Part shown: positions 36,594-44,890 of the stretch, in pieces
Layout: each line of letters opens with the position of its first letter
Position numbering within the stretch: position 1 is the first letter of the stretch
Made by a program: the position numbers and the translations under genes
Notes under the pieces: model-generated
The model's database searches: none
What the model saw: the letters and a program-made list of their open reading frames with translations, nothing else
Told to the model about the DNA's origin: nothing
NCBI GenBank assembly: GCA_944322285.1
Contig: CALUOR010000009.1
Location: forward strand, 1-64,000
Direction of reading: 5' to 3'
Length of the DNA stretch: 64,000 nt
From: an uncultured Bacteroides sp.
GTDB taxonomy: Bacteria > Bacteroidota > Bacteroidia > Bacteroidales > Bacteroidaceae

Positions 36594-37859
36594 TTACATG
36601 GCTGCCAATCGCTGCACCAGGGAGTCGCACAGGTGTGTAAAGGCTTGGCGGTTGGCGTTGCTGATGGGTTTCTTGGGCTGGGACTTAATGGTTAGGGGGT
36701 TGATGGGTCGTCCGTTTTCGTGTACGCGGAAGTCCAGGTGTGGGCCGGTAGATAGTCCTGTGGAACCTACGTAGCCTATCACTTGCTTTTGCTGCACGCG
36801 GTCGCCCACGTTTAGGCCTTTGGCGAATCGGGAGAGATGCATGTAGGTACTGACGTAGACACTGTTGTGCTTAATCTTGACGTAGTTGCCTCCCCCACCC
36901 GCCTGATAGGCCTTGGCTATAACCTTACCGCTGCCTATGGCATAGACGGGCGTACCGGTGGGAGCTGCATAGTCCACACCGTGATGGGCCCGATAGCGCT
37001 TTAGCACGGGGTGGTATCGGGCGTTACTGAAGCGCGAAGATATGCGGTAGTAGTCTAGCGGAGCCTTTAGGAAGGCGCCCTCCAGACTGTTGCCATGCTC
37101 GTTATAGTAGAGCTCTTCATTGTCCTGTACAAAAGGTATGGCATAATAGGTACTGTCGGAGGCTCGGAAGGCGGCTGCCAGTACGTGGAAGTTAGGCAGG
37201 GGCTTGTCGTCTACATACTCCTGCTCGTAGATGACTCGAAACTCGTCCTGCTTCTGCAAGCCAAAAAAGTCTATGCTCCAGCCGAAGATGTGTGACAGCA
37301 CTACGGCTAGTTGTGGTGATGTGTTGTTGCTCTGCATGGCTACCCACAAAGACGATTCTACCTGCCCCTTCACTTCGCGCTGACGCCACTCCACGGGATT
37401 CTGCCCACGTGTTACCCGGCCATCGCCTTGCAGGTGGAAGACGATGTAGGACTTAGGGTCTTCCTCATAGACGAAGTAACGGGGGGCGCCCAGGCTGTCG
37501 TCTTTGGCGTAGAATACTGCGTAGGCTTGGCCGCTGCGTATCTTGCGTACATCGAATATGCCCTTCGAGTGTTCGTTCAGGTTGTGTACGTCTCGTAAGG
37601 ACAGGCCGTGGTCGGTGAGGATGTGCGATAGGTTTTGGCGGGGTTTCACGATGCCATACTTCACGTTATAGTCGTCCTCCGGAATGCCATATTTATAGGA
37701 TATGGTTTCCACTTCACTAGAGTCGGTCACAGTCACTTCATCCAGTGGTTCGCTTGCTTCCCGGTTTAGGGGGATAAACAAAGTGGCTAGTGCCAGCAGT
37801 GCAAACACGGGTAAGGCCACCAGCCACATCTTCTTTTTGTTGAATCTGAATACTACCAT
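36594..37859 (-). CDS. M23 family (LytM-type) peptidoglycan endopeptidase-like protein
   Basis: 421 residues: short basic tail and one N-terminal transmembrane segment (MWLVALPVFALLALATLFI), a LysM/Csd3-like middle region (about 65-240), and a C-terminal M23 domain: RAHHGVDYAAPTGTPVYA near 300 (zinc His and Asp), YVSTYMHLSRFAKGLNVGDRV near 340, and TGPHLDFRVHENGRPINPL near 375. The usual H-x-H zinc/catalytic motif reads HLD, so one ligand is Asp instead of His; this variant is familiar to me from Bacteroidetes proteins, but activity is uncertain. Role: cross-link trimming or amidase activation in the periplasm. Confidence 0.9.
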   Translation of the reverse strand: MVVFRFNKKKMWLVALPVFALLALATLFIPLNREASEPLDEVTVTDSSEVETISYKYGIPEDDYNVKYGIVKPRQNLSHILTDHGLSLRDVHNLNEHSKGIFDVRKIRSGQAYAVFYAKDDSLGAPRYFVYEEDPKSYIVFHLQGDGRVTRGQNPVEWRQREVKGQVESSLWVAMQSNNTSPQLAVVLSHIFGWSIDFFGLQKQDEFRVIYEQEYVDDKPLPNFHVLAAAFRASDSTYYAIPFVQDNEELYYNEHGNSLEGAFLKAPLDYYRISSRFSNARYHPVLKRYRAHHGVDYAAPTGTPVYAIGSGKVIAKAYQAGGGGNYVKIKHNSVYVSTYMHLSRFAKGLNVGDRVQQKQVIGYVGSTGLSTGPHLDFRVHENGRPINPLTIKSQPKKPISNANRQAFTHLCDSLVQRLAAM

Positions 37860-37865
37860 AATTGT

Positions 37866-37985
37866 AATGTGCTTATGTGCAAATATGCCAATGTGCTAAT
37901 GGGGTGGCTAGTTATTCGCCTACTGGTTATTAGTACATTGGCATATTCGCGTAATGAAACATTGTGGGGTAAGGCCCCACTATTA
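37866..37985. repeat. Diverged copy (C) of the ~155-bp ATGTGCTAAT element
   Basis: Contains AATGTGCTTATGTGC, TGCCAATGTGCTAAT and, further on, TTAGTACATTGGCATATT in inverted sense, ending with the small GC hairpin GTGGGGTAAGGCCCCAC. It matches the plan of the better conserved copies at 46587-46742 and 50742-50897. Confidence 0.65.
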
Positions 37986-37986
37986 T

Positions 37987-39993
37987 TTACTTATATAATA
38001 TCATTGCTGACTGGGCAGGTACTACGACTTGGGTGCCGCTGATACGCTCTAATCCTTGCAGGCTAATGGCTCCATCCTTGCATACGATGGTGTAGGTACC
38101 TGCCTGGGGGAGTGTCACTTGGGTTGGCTCACGGCGAGAGTTGAGTATCACGATAATGTCCTCCCAGGCATCCCCACCGGCATGTTCCTTCAGGCGCCAT
38201 GCCACCAGGTTGGAGCCTTCTACGGGTAGGAACTCCAAGTGACTGCGCACGAGGTCAGCGTCTCCTAATCGGAAGGCCGGGTGTTGCTTGCGTAGCTGTA
38301 TCAGTCCTTTGTAGTAGGCATATACATCAGTGTGTCGGGCCTTGCGGCTCCAATCAATGGCATTCACCGAGTCGGGACTTTGATAGCTATTGTGCACGCC
38401 TTTCTTGTCGCGCATCACCTCCTCACCCGCTTGAATGAAGGGTACCCCCTGCGAGGTAAACACGGCTGTCTGTGCCAACTTATCCAGTCGGACCAGTTCT
38501 TCGGGTGTGATGCCTGGCACACTGGCCTTCAAGCGATCTACCAAGCACATGTCATCGTGACAGGACACGTAGCTAATCATCTGTGTAGGCTGTTCGGCCC
38601 AAGGTGCCCGGCTATAGTTGACCGAATCGTTGTTGACTTGTGGATGGCGTATGGCACCCACGATACCAAACTTGATGCTCTCCTCATGTCCCGGCAATCC
38701 GGCCAGGAAGGCACCTTGCTCATTGTTGCTAAAAGGCCCTCGAAGAGCGTCACGCAGTTCGTCACTAAAGACCGCAATGCCAGGCATACGGTATGTGTTA
38801 GCCTTCATGGCCAGTAAGTCCTGAGGCAGTTGTGGAGCTTGAGCCGCCCACCCTTCGCCATAGATATAGATAGTGGGGTCAACGGCAGTAAGGGCATGGC
38901 GTATCTCGTTCATCGTCTCAATGTCATGTATGCCCATTAGGTCGAAGCGAAAGCCGTCAATATGATATTCGCTCACCCAATAGAGCACGGACTCTATCAT
39001 GAACTTGCGCATCATGGGACGTTCGCTGGCTGTCTCGTTACCACAGGCCGAAGCGTCTGCATAAGTGCCATCGGGCTTCTGACGATAGAAATAGCCGGGA
39101 GCAGTGCGCTCGAAGTTGCTCCCCTCGATGTTGAACGTATGATTGTACACCACATCGAGAATCACGCGAATACCCGCCTTGTGCAATGCCTGCACCATCT
39201 GCTTAAACTCACGAATGCGGGCGGCGGGGTCGTAAGGGTCGGTGGAGTATGAACCATCGGGCACGTTGTAGTTCAGCGGGTCATATCCCCAATTATATTT
39301 GTTTTCATTCAGTTTTGTCTCGTCCACCGAGGCATAATCGTAGGAAGGCAAGATGTGCACATGGGTCACGCCCAATTCCTTCAGATGGTCTATGCCTGTG
39401 GCAAGTCCTTCGGGCGAACGGGTGCCCTCCTCTGTCAATGCTAGATACTTGCCTTTATGTACGATGCCCGATGTGGGCGAAATGGAGAAATCGCGGTGGT
39501 GCATCTCGTAGATAACAATGTCGGCAGGCGACTTCAATGGCGGACGTTGGTCTTCACTCCAGCCTTCGGGGTCGGTGGCATGCATGTCGATGATGGCAGC
39601 TCTGCGCCCGTTCACTCCCACGGCTTTGGCGTTAATGCCGGGTGTGTCACCCAACCAGCGGTCGTCTATCTTCACATTGAACGTATAGAACTTGCCTAAC
39701 ATATCCCCCTCAACCTTCGCATTCCAAACGCCTTCTTCTCCGGCTTCCATCACCACACTCTGAGAAGCATGGCCACCTTCGCCTTCCTCATAAAGCATCA
39801 GGCGAACTTCATCCGCCGTAGGCGCCCACACTGAAAAGCGCGTAGCCTGAGGGGTATACTCCATTTCGGTCAAACTGCCCGAGCGCACAGGGTAAAGTTC
39901 GTATGAAGCATATTCGTTCTTAACCGGGGCACAGCCTACAGCCGTTGCCGTAGCTACACTTACAATAACTAAATCGTTCAAATTCATAGTCAC
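37987..39993 (-). CDS. pulA: Type I pullulanase (GH13), lipoprotein
   Basis: 668 residues. Lipoprotein signal with TAVGC (Cys21). A CBM48-type domain follows (RFSVWAPTADEVRLMLYEEGE near 52), then the GH13 barrel: KYNWGYDPLNYNVPDGSY near 235, region I DVVYNHTF near 285, region II GFRFDLMGI with the nucleophile Asp near 350, region III YIYGEGW with the acid Glu near 383, and SCHDDM near 475 with the third carboxylate. It cleaves alpha-1,6 branches in pullulan, starch or glycogen. It lies 25 bp behind ruvC, in a DUF4286-ruvC-pulA cluster. Confidence 0.94.
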   Translation of the reverse strand: MTMNLNDLVIVSVATATAVGCAPVKNEYASYELYPVRSGSLTEMEYTPQATRFSVWAPTADEVRLMLYEEGEGGHASQSVVMEAGEEGVWNAKVEGDMLGKFYTFNVKIDDRWLGDTPGINAKAVGVNGRRAAIIDMHATDPEGWSEDQRPPLKSPADIVIYEMHHRDFSISPTSGIVHKGKYLALTEEGTRSPEGLATGIDHLKELGVTHVHILPSYDYASVDETKLNENKYNWGYDPLNYNVPDGSYSTDPYDPAARIREFKQMVQALHKAGIRVILDVVYNHTFNIEGSNFERTAPGYFYRQKPDGTYADASACGNETASERPMMRKFMIESVLYWVSEYHIDGFRFDLMGIHDIETMNEIRHALTAVDPTIYIYGEGWAAQAPQLPQDLLAMKANTYRMPGIAVFSDELRDALRGPFSNNEQGAFLAGLPGHEESIKFGIVGAIRHPQVNNDSVNYSRAPWAEQPTQMISYVSCHDDMCLVDRLKASVPGITPEELVRLDKLAQTAVFTSQGVPFIQAGEEVMRDKKGVHNSYQSPDSVNAIDWSRKARHTDVYAYYKGLIQLRKQHPAFRLGDADLVRSHLEFLPVEGSNLVAWRLKEHAGGDAWEDIIVILNSRREPTQVTLPQAGTYTIVCKDGAISLQGLERISGTQVVVPAQSAMILYK

Positions 39994-40018
39994 ACCATAT
40001 TATATATATTATCTACTC

Positions 40019-40591
40019 CTAAATTCCTCTTACCTTATCCCGGTTTTTAGCCACAAAGTCTTTCCAACCGTGATAAGCCTTGTCAACCACCGGACGCCCC
40101 ATCTGTAGGAAATGACAATAAGCCGCCCCCAGCGCATCAGTAGCGTCCATAAATGTCGGCATTTCAGCCTTATCAAAGTGTAGCATCCGTTGCAACATGT
40201 CTGCCACCTGCTCTTTCGAAGCCTGCCCGTTGCCCGTAATGGCCATCTTGATTTTCAGCGGAGCATACTCGGTAATGGGAATATCCCGGCTCAAGGCTAC
40301 CGCTATGGCCACGCCTTGTGCCCTCCCCAACTTCAACATCGACTGCACATTCTTACCAAAGAAAGGCGCTTCAATGGCCATCTCATCCGGCAAATAGCTC
40401 TCAATGATGCCCAATACCCGCTCCTGAATACGTTTCAGCTTCAGATAAGGGTCATCCACCTTGCGCAAGTCTATAATCCCCATGGCCACCAATTCCGGAC
40501 GAGTGCCCGCCACACGCAGCACCCCATAACCCATGATGTTGGTGCCCGGGTCTATTCCCATGATTATTTTCTCCTTCACCGGCACTATCAC
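40019..40591 (-). CDS. ruvC: Holliday junction resolvase RuvC
   Basis: 190 residues. The RNase-H-like nuclease that cuts Holliday junctions made during recombination. Acidic active-site residues are visible in [17 protein letters not shown] (Asp near 14), [18 protein letters not shown] (Glu near 75) and the C-terminal [13 protein letters not shown] (two Asp near 148). The start codon overlaps the stop of the DUF4286 gene (ATGA at 40588-40591), which suggests translational coupling and supports this start. Confidence 0.97.
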   Translation of the reverse strand: MIVPVKEKIIMGIDPGTNIMGYGVLRVAGTRPELVAMGIIDLRKVDDPYLKLKRIQERVLGIIESYLPDEMAIEAPFFGKNVQSMLKLGRAQGVAIAVALSRDIPITEYAPLKIKMAITGNGQASKEQVADMLQRMLHFDKAEMPTFMDATDALGAAYCHFLQMGRPVVDKAYHGWKDFVAKNRDKVRGI

Positions 40592-40893
40592 ACCACAACC
40601 TCCATCAAGGTAGGAAAGCCCACCACTTTATCCTTAAATATCTTCAACATTTCCTCGTTCAGTTTCACGCCCTGTTCACGATGCCAGCGATGCAATACTG
40701 CTGAGTTTTCCACTTCAAACTGAACGGAATAACACTCACCACCTTCCTCCCGATGACTCAGTATCCGTGCAATGCGAGGTGCATGTAAAACTCCGTACTT
40801 TTCCACTTCCGGCAGATAGTATTCCTGCATCCAAATCAAAAAATACTTTTCCTGCCCATCCTCCACATGATAAGTCGTATTATAAATCAGCAT
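40588..40893 (-). CDS. DUF4286 family protein
   Basis: 101 residues from [19 protein letters not shown]; the longer start adds 12 residues immediately downstream of the promoter box and is less likely. A small alpha/beta (ferredoxin-like, antibiotic-monooxygenase-type) protein with [25 protein letters not shown] and [16 protein letters not shown]. Biochemical function unknown. It precedes ruvC with a 4-bp overlap. Confidence 0.85.
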   Translation of the reverse strand: MLIYNTTYHVEDGQEKYFLIWMQEYYLPEVEKYGVLHAPRIARILSHREEGGECYSVQFEVENSAVLHRWHREQGVKLNEEMLKIFKDKVVGFPTLMEVVV

Positions 40894-40917
40894 AAAGATT
40901 TTCTCTATTTTTTCTTG

Positions 40918-40925
40918 CAAACATA
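40918..40925 (-). promoter_or_regulatory. -7 promoter box for DUF4286-ruvC-pulA
   Basis: CAAACATA reads TATGTTTG on the minus strand, an exact TAnnTTTG, 24 bp before the start at 40893. Confidence 0.68.
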
Positions 40926-40948
40926 GCAATTATTTCAGAAATATCCAT

Positions 40949-40956
40949 TATCTTTG
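40949..40956 (+). promoter_or_regulatory. -7 promoter box for tRNA-Ala
   Basis: TATCTTTG matches TAnnTTTG and lies 39 bp before the mature tRNA 5' end, leaving room for a short 5' leader. Confidence 0.65.
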
Positions 40957-40995
40957 CACCGTCAAAATCAGAAAAACGTGCAAACGTTTACTTTT

Positions 40996-41069
40996 GGGGT
41001 ATTAGCTCATCTGGCTAGAGCGCGACACTGGCAGTGTCGAGGTGAGCGGTTCGAGTCCGCTATGCTCCA
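40996..41069 (+). tRNA. tRNA-Ala (anticodon GGC)
   Basis: A complete cloverleaf: acceptor GGGGTAT/ATGCTCC, D-arm GCTC...GAGC, anticodon stem CGACA/TGTCG with loop CTGGCAG (anticodon GGC, reads GCC), T-arm AGCGG-TTCGAGT-CCGCT, and discriminator A. CCA is not encoded. It stands at the left edge of the accessory region at 41.1-44.9 kb, a classic integration position. Confidence 0.95.
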
Positions 41070-41083
41070 CGAAGCAATATTTT

Positions 41084-41123
41084 AAGTCCTTGAAAATCAA
41101 ATTTTCAAGGACTTTTCTTTTTC
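41084..41123 (+). terminator. Terminator of the tRNA-Ala gene
   Basis: AAGTCCTTGAAAAT pairs with ATTTTCAAGGACTT around a three-base loop, followed by TTCTTTTTC. Confidence 0.85.
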
Positions 41124-41472
41124 TACTACTCCCTCTCTGACTCCCCCTATATTTTTTATATTCATTTAAACTCTCCTTCTTAATAACTGCAAATACAATG
41201 CTCTTTCTCCGCCCACAATCCTCCGAAAACCTTATATATGAAAAGAAAAAAGAAGCCGAAGAGCAGCATTACCTCGTGTAGTGCGCCACGGCTTCAAGTA
41301 AAACAATATATTCCGGGTTGAACCTGAATTTCAGAAGATGGTCAGGTAATCAATTCGAAGGCTGGAAAGTCAGGAGTAGTCATAGTAGCATCGTCTCTAT
41401 GTTGAAAGTGTATGGAACAGCGAAGAGCCAAGTCAGAGCGAAGAGTTCTGATAACGGCTCTTCTTTTTGTCC
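41124..41472. other. Non-coding gap between tRNA-Ala and the HipT-like gene
   Basis: No convincing gene. The region is AT-rich on the left and contains weak inverted words, including AGGGCTC-like and GAAGAGCAG segments around 41215-41270. A direct repeat of the tRNA 3' end was looked for by eye in this gap and up to 45 kb and was not found. It may hold the decayed end of an integrated element. Confidence 0.4.
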
Positions 41473-42468
41473 TTAAAAATCCAGCATTTGTTGGCGGTAT
41501 GACATGGAAAGTCGATATTGCCGTTTTAAGTCCTCAGAGAGAAAAGAACGGTTTATTAGCCCATCTATTGATGGATGCTTGGAAGCAAAACGATCCAACT
41601 CCCGTTTTATCAGTTTCTCGGAGAGGCCCATCCGTTTCCCGAATTCTTCAAAATCAGCCCTGTGAATAGTCCTGGTATCGCTGAATGACATTCCTTCTCG
41701 GAAAAGTCCCTTGTCGAGCGCGAAGATTCCGGGCTTTAGCAGGTGCAGAGAGGTGTTTATCAAGTCATAAGCGGGTGATAAGCGATATTCTTCACCTTCA
41801 TTGACTAAAGTGAAGTTTTTCAAATGAGCATCGTCATTTAATGAAATGAAATTGAACACAACCAGTCGAAAGAAACGAAGAAGATCTACGGGAGCGGTTT
41901 TCACGAATCGACGGATAACTTCACCACACTCTTCATAACTTCCATTGCAATATTTATAGTCGCTGCCTCCGTTCATTTTGGTATAGCCCATCAGAGAAGC
42001 GAAATCTTCTTGCTGACGCTTTCCCATCGGGGTTATGTCAAAACGCCGGGTCAGGTAAGCTGCTTCATCATTCGCATAAAAGCACAGGCCATTGACTGCG
42101 GTTTCTATGCCAAACACCTGGGAGGCAATCTGCATGGTCAGATGTTCGTTCGCCGCACAATAATCCTTGTTCAATATATGATAACCATTGGGGCGTGGCT
42201 TAAGGATGAAAGTGCCGGTTTCATCCTCCCTGGCATAGCGCAAGCATAGATTATCCACCAAAACAGAAAACTTTGGCTGCACTCCTGACAATGAAATCCG
42301 ACTTGCATTTTGAATGGCTTCTTTTGCTTCTTCACTATCTGTAGAGGGACTTGGAACCTTCATATAGTGTGATACAGGCTTTCCATCGAATAGCCGTTGT
42401 CTGGCTTCGGGGGAATAGGTATCAAAACCGTCTGCCAATGTGGAGGGACAAACTTGTAACTTTATCAT
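41473..42468 (-). CDS. hipT: HipT-like Ser/Thr kinase toxin (short HipA without N-terminal subdomain)
   Basis: 331 residues, the HipA kinase core lacking the N-terminal subdomain, which is encoded separately by the gene just upstream. The Gly-rich loop reads RISLSGVQPKFSVL with a Ser-x-Ser pair at 59 and 61, the place where HipT of the HipBST system is autophosphorylated. Further kinase motifs are NDDAHLKN (catalytic Asp213) and SPAYDLI (metal-binding Asp235). Relatives phosphorylate aminoacyl-tRNA synthetases (GltX for HipA, TrpS for HipT) and arrest growth. The start overlaps the stop of the upstream gene (ATGA). The active-site residues look intact. Confidence 0.88.
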   Translation of the reverse strand: MIKLQVCPSTLADGFDTYSPEARQRLFDGKPVSHYMKVPSPSTDSEEAKEAIQNASRISLSGVQPKFSVLVDNLCLRYAREDETGTFILKPRPNGYHILNKDYCAANEHLTMQIASQVFGIETAVNGLCFYANDEAAYLTRRFDITPMGKRQQEDFASLMGYTKMNGGSDYKYCNGSYEECGEVIRRFVKTAPVDLLRFFRLVVFNFISLNDDAHLKNFTLVNEGEEYRLSPAYDLINTSLHLLKPGIFALDKGLFREGMSFSDTRTIHRADFEEFGKRMGLSEKLIKRELDRFASKHPSIDGLINRSFLSEDLKRQYRLSMSYRQQMLDF

Positions 42469-42788
42469 GCGCCTATCGGTTTCACGGTTACTGCTCCTAT
42501 TGTATCGTAGCGTGCTGTAGCAAGCAAAATGCCGAAATCATCTTCGGGTGAGATATGTAATAACCTGGCTTGTGTCTCTCTGTTTTCTCCTTCGGACAGC
42601 ATGTTGAAGAAGAAGGGAAATAGATATTCCGAATGGTAAACCTCCTGCTGCAAAGGCATGGTGAGACTTATCGGAGGATTATTCTTCCCTTGCAAATAAG
42701 TTTTGTTGTAGGCAAAAGAATAACCGTCCTCATCTTCTTTGAGTACTCCGGCCTTGATGCCATGTACATATACTTCACATTGTCTCAT
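42465..42788 (-). CDS. hipS: HipS-like protein (HipA N-terminal subdomain, stand-alone)
   Basis: 107 residues matching the N-terminal subdomain of HipA (couple_hipA): CEVYVHGIKAGVLKEDEDGYSFAYN, PPISLTMPLQQEVYHSEYLFPFFFNMLSEG, DDFGILLATARYDTIGAVTVKP. In HipBST systems this piece is a separate protein, HipS, and acts as the antitoxin of the kinase HipT. Gene order (B, S, T), sizes and the 4-bp overlap with the kinase gene match that arrangement. In Bacteroides such split loci are often annotated only as 'HipA N-terminal domain'. Confidence 0.85.
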   Translation of the reverse strand: MRQCEVYVHGIKAGVLKEDEDGYSFAYNKTYLQGKNNPPISLTMPLQQEVYHSEYLFPFFFNMLSEGENRETQARLLHISPEDDFGILLATARYDTIGAVTVKPIGA

Positions 42789-42794
42789 ACCCTA

Positions 42795-42998
42795 TTAATC
42801 TTTTAATTTGATGCTAAGTTGCAGGCCAAGCACATCAAGGACAGAAATCAAGGTCTCCAATTTGGGATTTCCTTGACCTCGTTCGATGGCTACCAAAGTA
42901 TTGATTCCTATTCCCGCCAGCTCAGAAAGCTCCAGTTGGTTCACTTTCAAAATCCGCCTACGCTCCTTAATGATGTTTCCTATTTCTTTTGTATTCAC
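42795..42998 (-). CDS. hipB: HipB-like XRE-family regulator
   Basis: 67 residues if it starts at the GTG codon 42996-42998 (MNTKEIGNIIKERR...), 85 if it starts at 43052. The GTG is preferred because the -7 box at 43019-43026 lies between the two starts. A single helix-turn-helix of the Cro/CI type: RRILKVNQLELSELAGIGINTLVAIERGQGNPKLETL. It probably represses its own operon and may bind the kinase module. It lies 6 bp before the HipS-like gene. Confidence 0.85.
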   Translation of the reverse strand: MNTKEIGNIIKERRRILKVNQLELSELAGIGINTLVAIERGQGNPKLETLISVLDVLGLQLSIKLKD

Positions 42999-43018
42999 AA
43001 TGGAGTGTGATTTTCTTG

Positions 43019-43026
43019 CAAAAATA
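43019..43026 (-). promoter_or_regulatory. -7 promoter box of the hip operon
   Basis: CAAAAATA reads TATTTTTG on the minus strand. Nearby dyads, CACTCCATTGTG-like words and CACATTATATTGTG (43058-43071), are possible HipB operators flanking the promoter. Confidence 0.55.
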
Positions 43027-43074
43027 GAGATAAAAAATGTATTGTGCAACAAGAATCACATTATATTGTGAATT

Positions 43075-43182
43075 TTAGTACGCGTCAATGACTTCTTGTA
43101 TAGCTGCTCTTACAGAATCCAGCATTTTCCCGGAGAGCTTTTTCACGGATTTCACAAACGCCTTGGAATATTCTACTCTCAT
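43075..43182 (-). pseudogene. Truncated RelE/ParE-like toxin
   Basis: A 35-codon frame on the minus strand encoding MRVEYSKAFVKSVKKLSG followed by KMLDSVRAAIQEVIDAY. It looks like the first third of a RelE/YoeB-type toxin (family length about 90 residues). The remainder, which would hold the catalytic residues, is gone; the hip promoter region begins at once. Its ATG overlaps the TGA of the upstream antitoxin gene (ATGA at 43179-43182), the usual antitoxin-toxin coupling. Too short to be functional. Confidence 0.7.
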
Positions 43183-43451
43183 TTCCTTTCAACGCCCAAC
43201 CAGTTCTCAAAATCCTGTTTTTCCTTCTCTTCCACTTTCACATGGCCATCAGGTTCATGTTTGGAGAGCCACCGATAAGCTTCACTATCATCCATTCCGG
43301 CTACCATATCTTCCACGTCCTTGGCAAGAAGGCTTTCAATGTACCTTTTCAGATTAGTACCTTGCATAGCCGCTTTTACGGATAGGAAACGGAAAATGTC
43401 TTCCGGAATATCTATCACTTTCCTTTTCGTGAGTTTGATTGCTGTATCCAT
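43179..43451 (-). CDS. Antitoxin-like protein of a decayed RelE-type module
   Basis: 90 residues from MDTAIKLTKRKVIDIPEDIFRFLSVKAAMQ; the longer start is upstream of the -7 box. The N-terminal half (about 10-45; basic strand, then IPEDIFRFLSVKAAMQGTNLKRYIESLL) suits a ribbon-helix-helix DNA-binding domain, and the acidic C-terminal half (DDSEAYRWLSKHEPDGHVKVEEKEK) suits a toxin-binding tail. The toxin gene directly downstream is truncated, so this is an orphan antitoxin that may still act as a repressor. Confidence 0.75.
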   Translation of the reverse strand: MDTAIKLTKRKVIDIPEDIFRFLSVKAAMQGTNLKRYIESLLAKDVEDMVAGMDDSEAYRWLSKHEPDGHVKVEEKEKQDFENWLGVERK

Positions 43452-43473
43452 AATCATCAGTTTTATTTCTCCA

Positions 43474-43481
43474 CAAAGATA
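43474..43481 (-). promoter_or_regulatory. -7 box and ATATAT dyads of the antitoxin promoter
   Basis: CAAAGATA reads TATCTTTG on the minus strand. It is followed upstream (43480-43515) by repeated ATATATC/GATATAT dyads that could be the autoregulatory operator of the ribbon-helix-helix antitoxin. Confidence 0.6.
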
Positions 43482-43640
43482 TATAATATATCTGATATAT
43501 ATGGTATATATGCAATGTTTTTTCGGATTCCCCACCTTTTTTCATACCCTGAAAGCCTTATTAATGAGAAGAATGAATAAGCAAAGAATAAAACAAGAAA
43601 ACAATAACAATAGTATTAACAACAAAAACAAGAAGTAAAA

Positions 43641-43802
43641 ATGGGAAAATTAGTAGAAGGAATCAAGATTGCGGCTTATGTGGCTGAAATCGTAATGGCA
43701 AGCGCAGTGGTAATCGAGCTTGTTGGAAAATGTAGCGGCAAATCAAGAGTGAAAGCCGCAAGTGTGGAAACCGGAGCGGGAGAAGCACCGGAAACAGAGT
43801 AA
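43641..43802 (+). CDS. Small hypothetical protein with hydrophobic segment
   Basis: 53 residues: MGKLVEGIKIAAYVAEIVMA then SAVVIELVGKCSGKSRVKAA and an acidic tail GAGEAPETE. One hydrophobic helix (about 8-30) suggests membrane association. Not recognised. It lies 6 bp before another tiny ORF and upstream of the DUF3871 remnant, a grouping I associate with Bacteroides mobile elements. Confidence 0.5.
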   Translation: MGKLVEGIKIAAYVAEIVMASAVVIELVGKCSGKSRVKAASVETGAGEAPETE

Positions 43803-43808
43803 CGTCTT

Positions 43809-43919
43809 ATGAATTATGAGAAGTCGCAAGACGTATTAATAACGATCCTGGAGGTGGCAACCTCCGTATTGAAAGGCATTAAGAAGCTAAGAAGTTTATT
43901 TGTAAAGTCAAAGAAATAA
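43809..43919 (+). CDS. Very small hypothetical protein
   Basis: 36 residues, MNYEKSQDVLITILEVATSV then LKGIKKLRSLFVKSKK, predicted to be one amphipathic, Lys-rich helix. Not recognised. It starts 6 bp after the preceding small ORF, so the pair may be co-translated. Coding status is plausible rather than proven. Confidence 0.4.
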   Translation: MNYEKSQDVLITILEVATSVLKGIKKLRSLFVKSKK

Positions 43920-43984
43920 ACCTCTTGGCTTTTTTGTTTGTGTGAGGACAGCATTATTAACGACCAATAAAAACATTTACAATT

Positions 43985-44890
43985 ATGAACAGAACAACCG
44001 AAACGGCTCTTGTTCCTCAAATAGCAGAGGCAAGGCCAAGAATGACACTGAACCGCAGCAGGTTCATCGAAGACGCAGTGATCGTATCAGAAGAGAAGGA
44101 AGGAATGAAACACCCTAATTTCATCGAAGCGAACACATCAGGGATTACGCTGAAAGAGTTGACGGAAAAGAACATCATCCCGACGTTCAGCGACAACAGC
44201 CTAACCATTTCACACCAAAATTTCATCGGTACCGTAACGAAAGCAGCCGGAGAAGTATTCGGAGAGCTGACACCCGTAGAGTGCAGAGTTTCACACCCTA
44301 TCATCGGACGTATTCCATCCGCCCAAAACAAGAAAGCGAGTGAACTGACGGAAGAAGAAAAGACGGTTTTCTATCAAAGATTAGCCTGGGTTTGCCATAT
44401 CAAGAATTTTGTGAGAACCATCAACGGACAGCCTACCCATCTATGTATCGGTGGAGTCCGCGCTTACAACGAGGATAAACTCTACAGCAAGCGAAGTCCC
44501 ATGAAATTTAAAATCTTTGTGGGCTGGCAGGTAAGGGTATGTAGTAATCTGATGCTAACCTGTGACGGTTTCACAGGAGCTATCGAATGTATGACGGAAG
44601 CTGACATTATGCAGAAGTCAATAGAGCTATTCGGGGCATTTAATCCACACAGAGAAGAGACCCTGTATCATCTGGAGGGTTTTAAGAGAAATTTTACTCA
44701 CTGAAGAACAATTTTGCAAGATTGTGGGAAGGCTGAGACTATACCAATACCTTCCCATATCCGAACAAAGAAGATTACCCTCATTGCAAATAGGCGATCA
44801 AGCCGTAAATGCAATGCTAAAAGGTTATGTTTCAAACCCTGATTTCGGGAAGAAAGACGGGGAAAAGTTTACATGCTGGAACTTGCATCT
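43985..44890 (+). pseudogene. DUF3871 family gene, frameshifted and truncated
   Basis: Frame 1 (43985-44704) encodes 239 residues of DUF3871 type (LTISHQNFIGTVTKAAGEVF, ECRVSHPIIGRIPSA, FVGWQVRVCSNLMLTCDGFTG) and ends at a TGA just after HLEGFKRNF. The family sequence continues in the +1 frame without a gap: LTEEQFCKIVGRLRLYQYLP, QIGDQAVNAMLKGYVSNPDFG, and KFTCWNL near 44885. The shift falls in AAATTTTACTC around 44690-44698. After that the similarity stops and the minus-strand hydrolase gene begins at 44912, so the 3' end is also missing. DUF3871 genes are typical cargo of Bacteroides integrative elements; function unknown. Confidence 0.75.

Noticed and set aside
41124-41472. attL/attR direct repeat of the tRNA-Ala 3' end
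   Set aside because: No second copy of the tRNA 3' sequence was found by eye between 41.1 and 45 kb.
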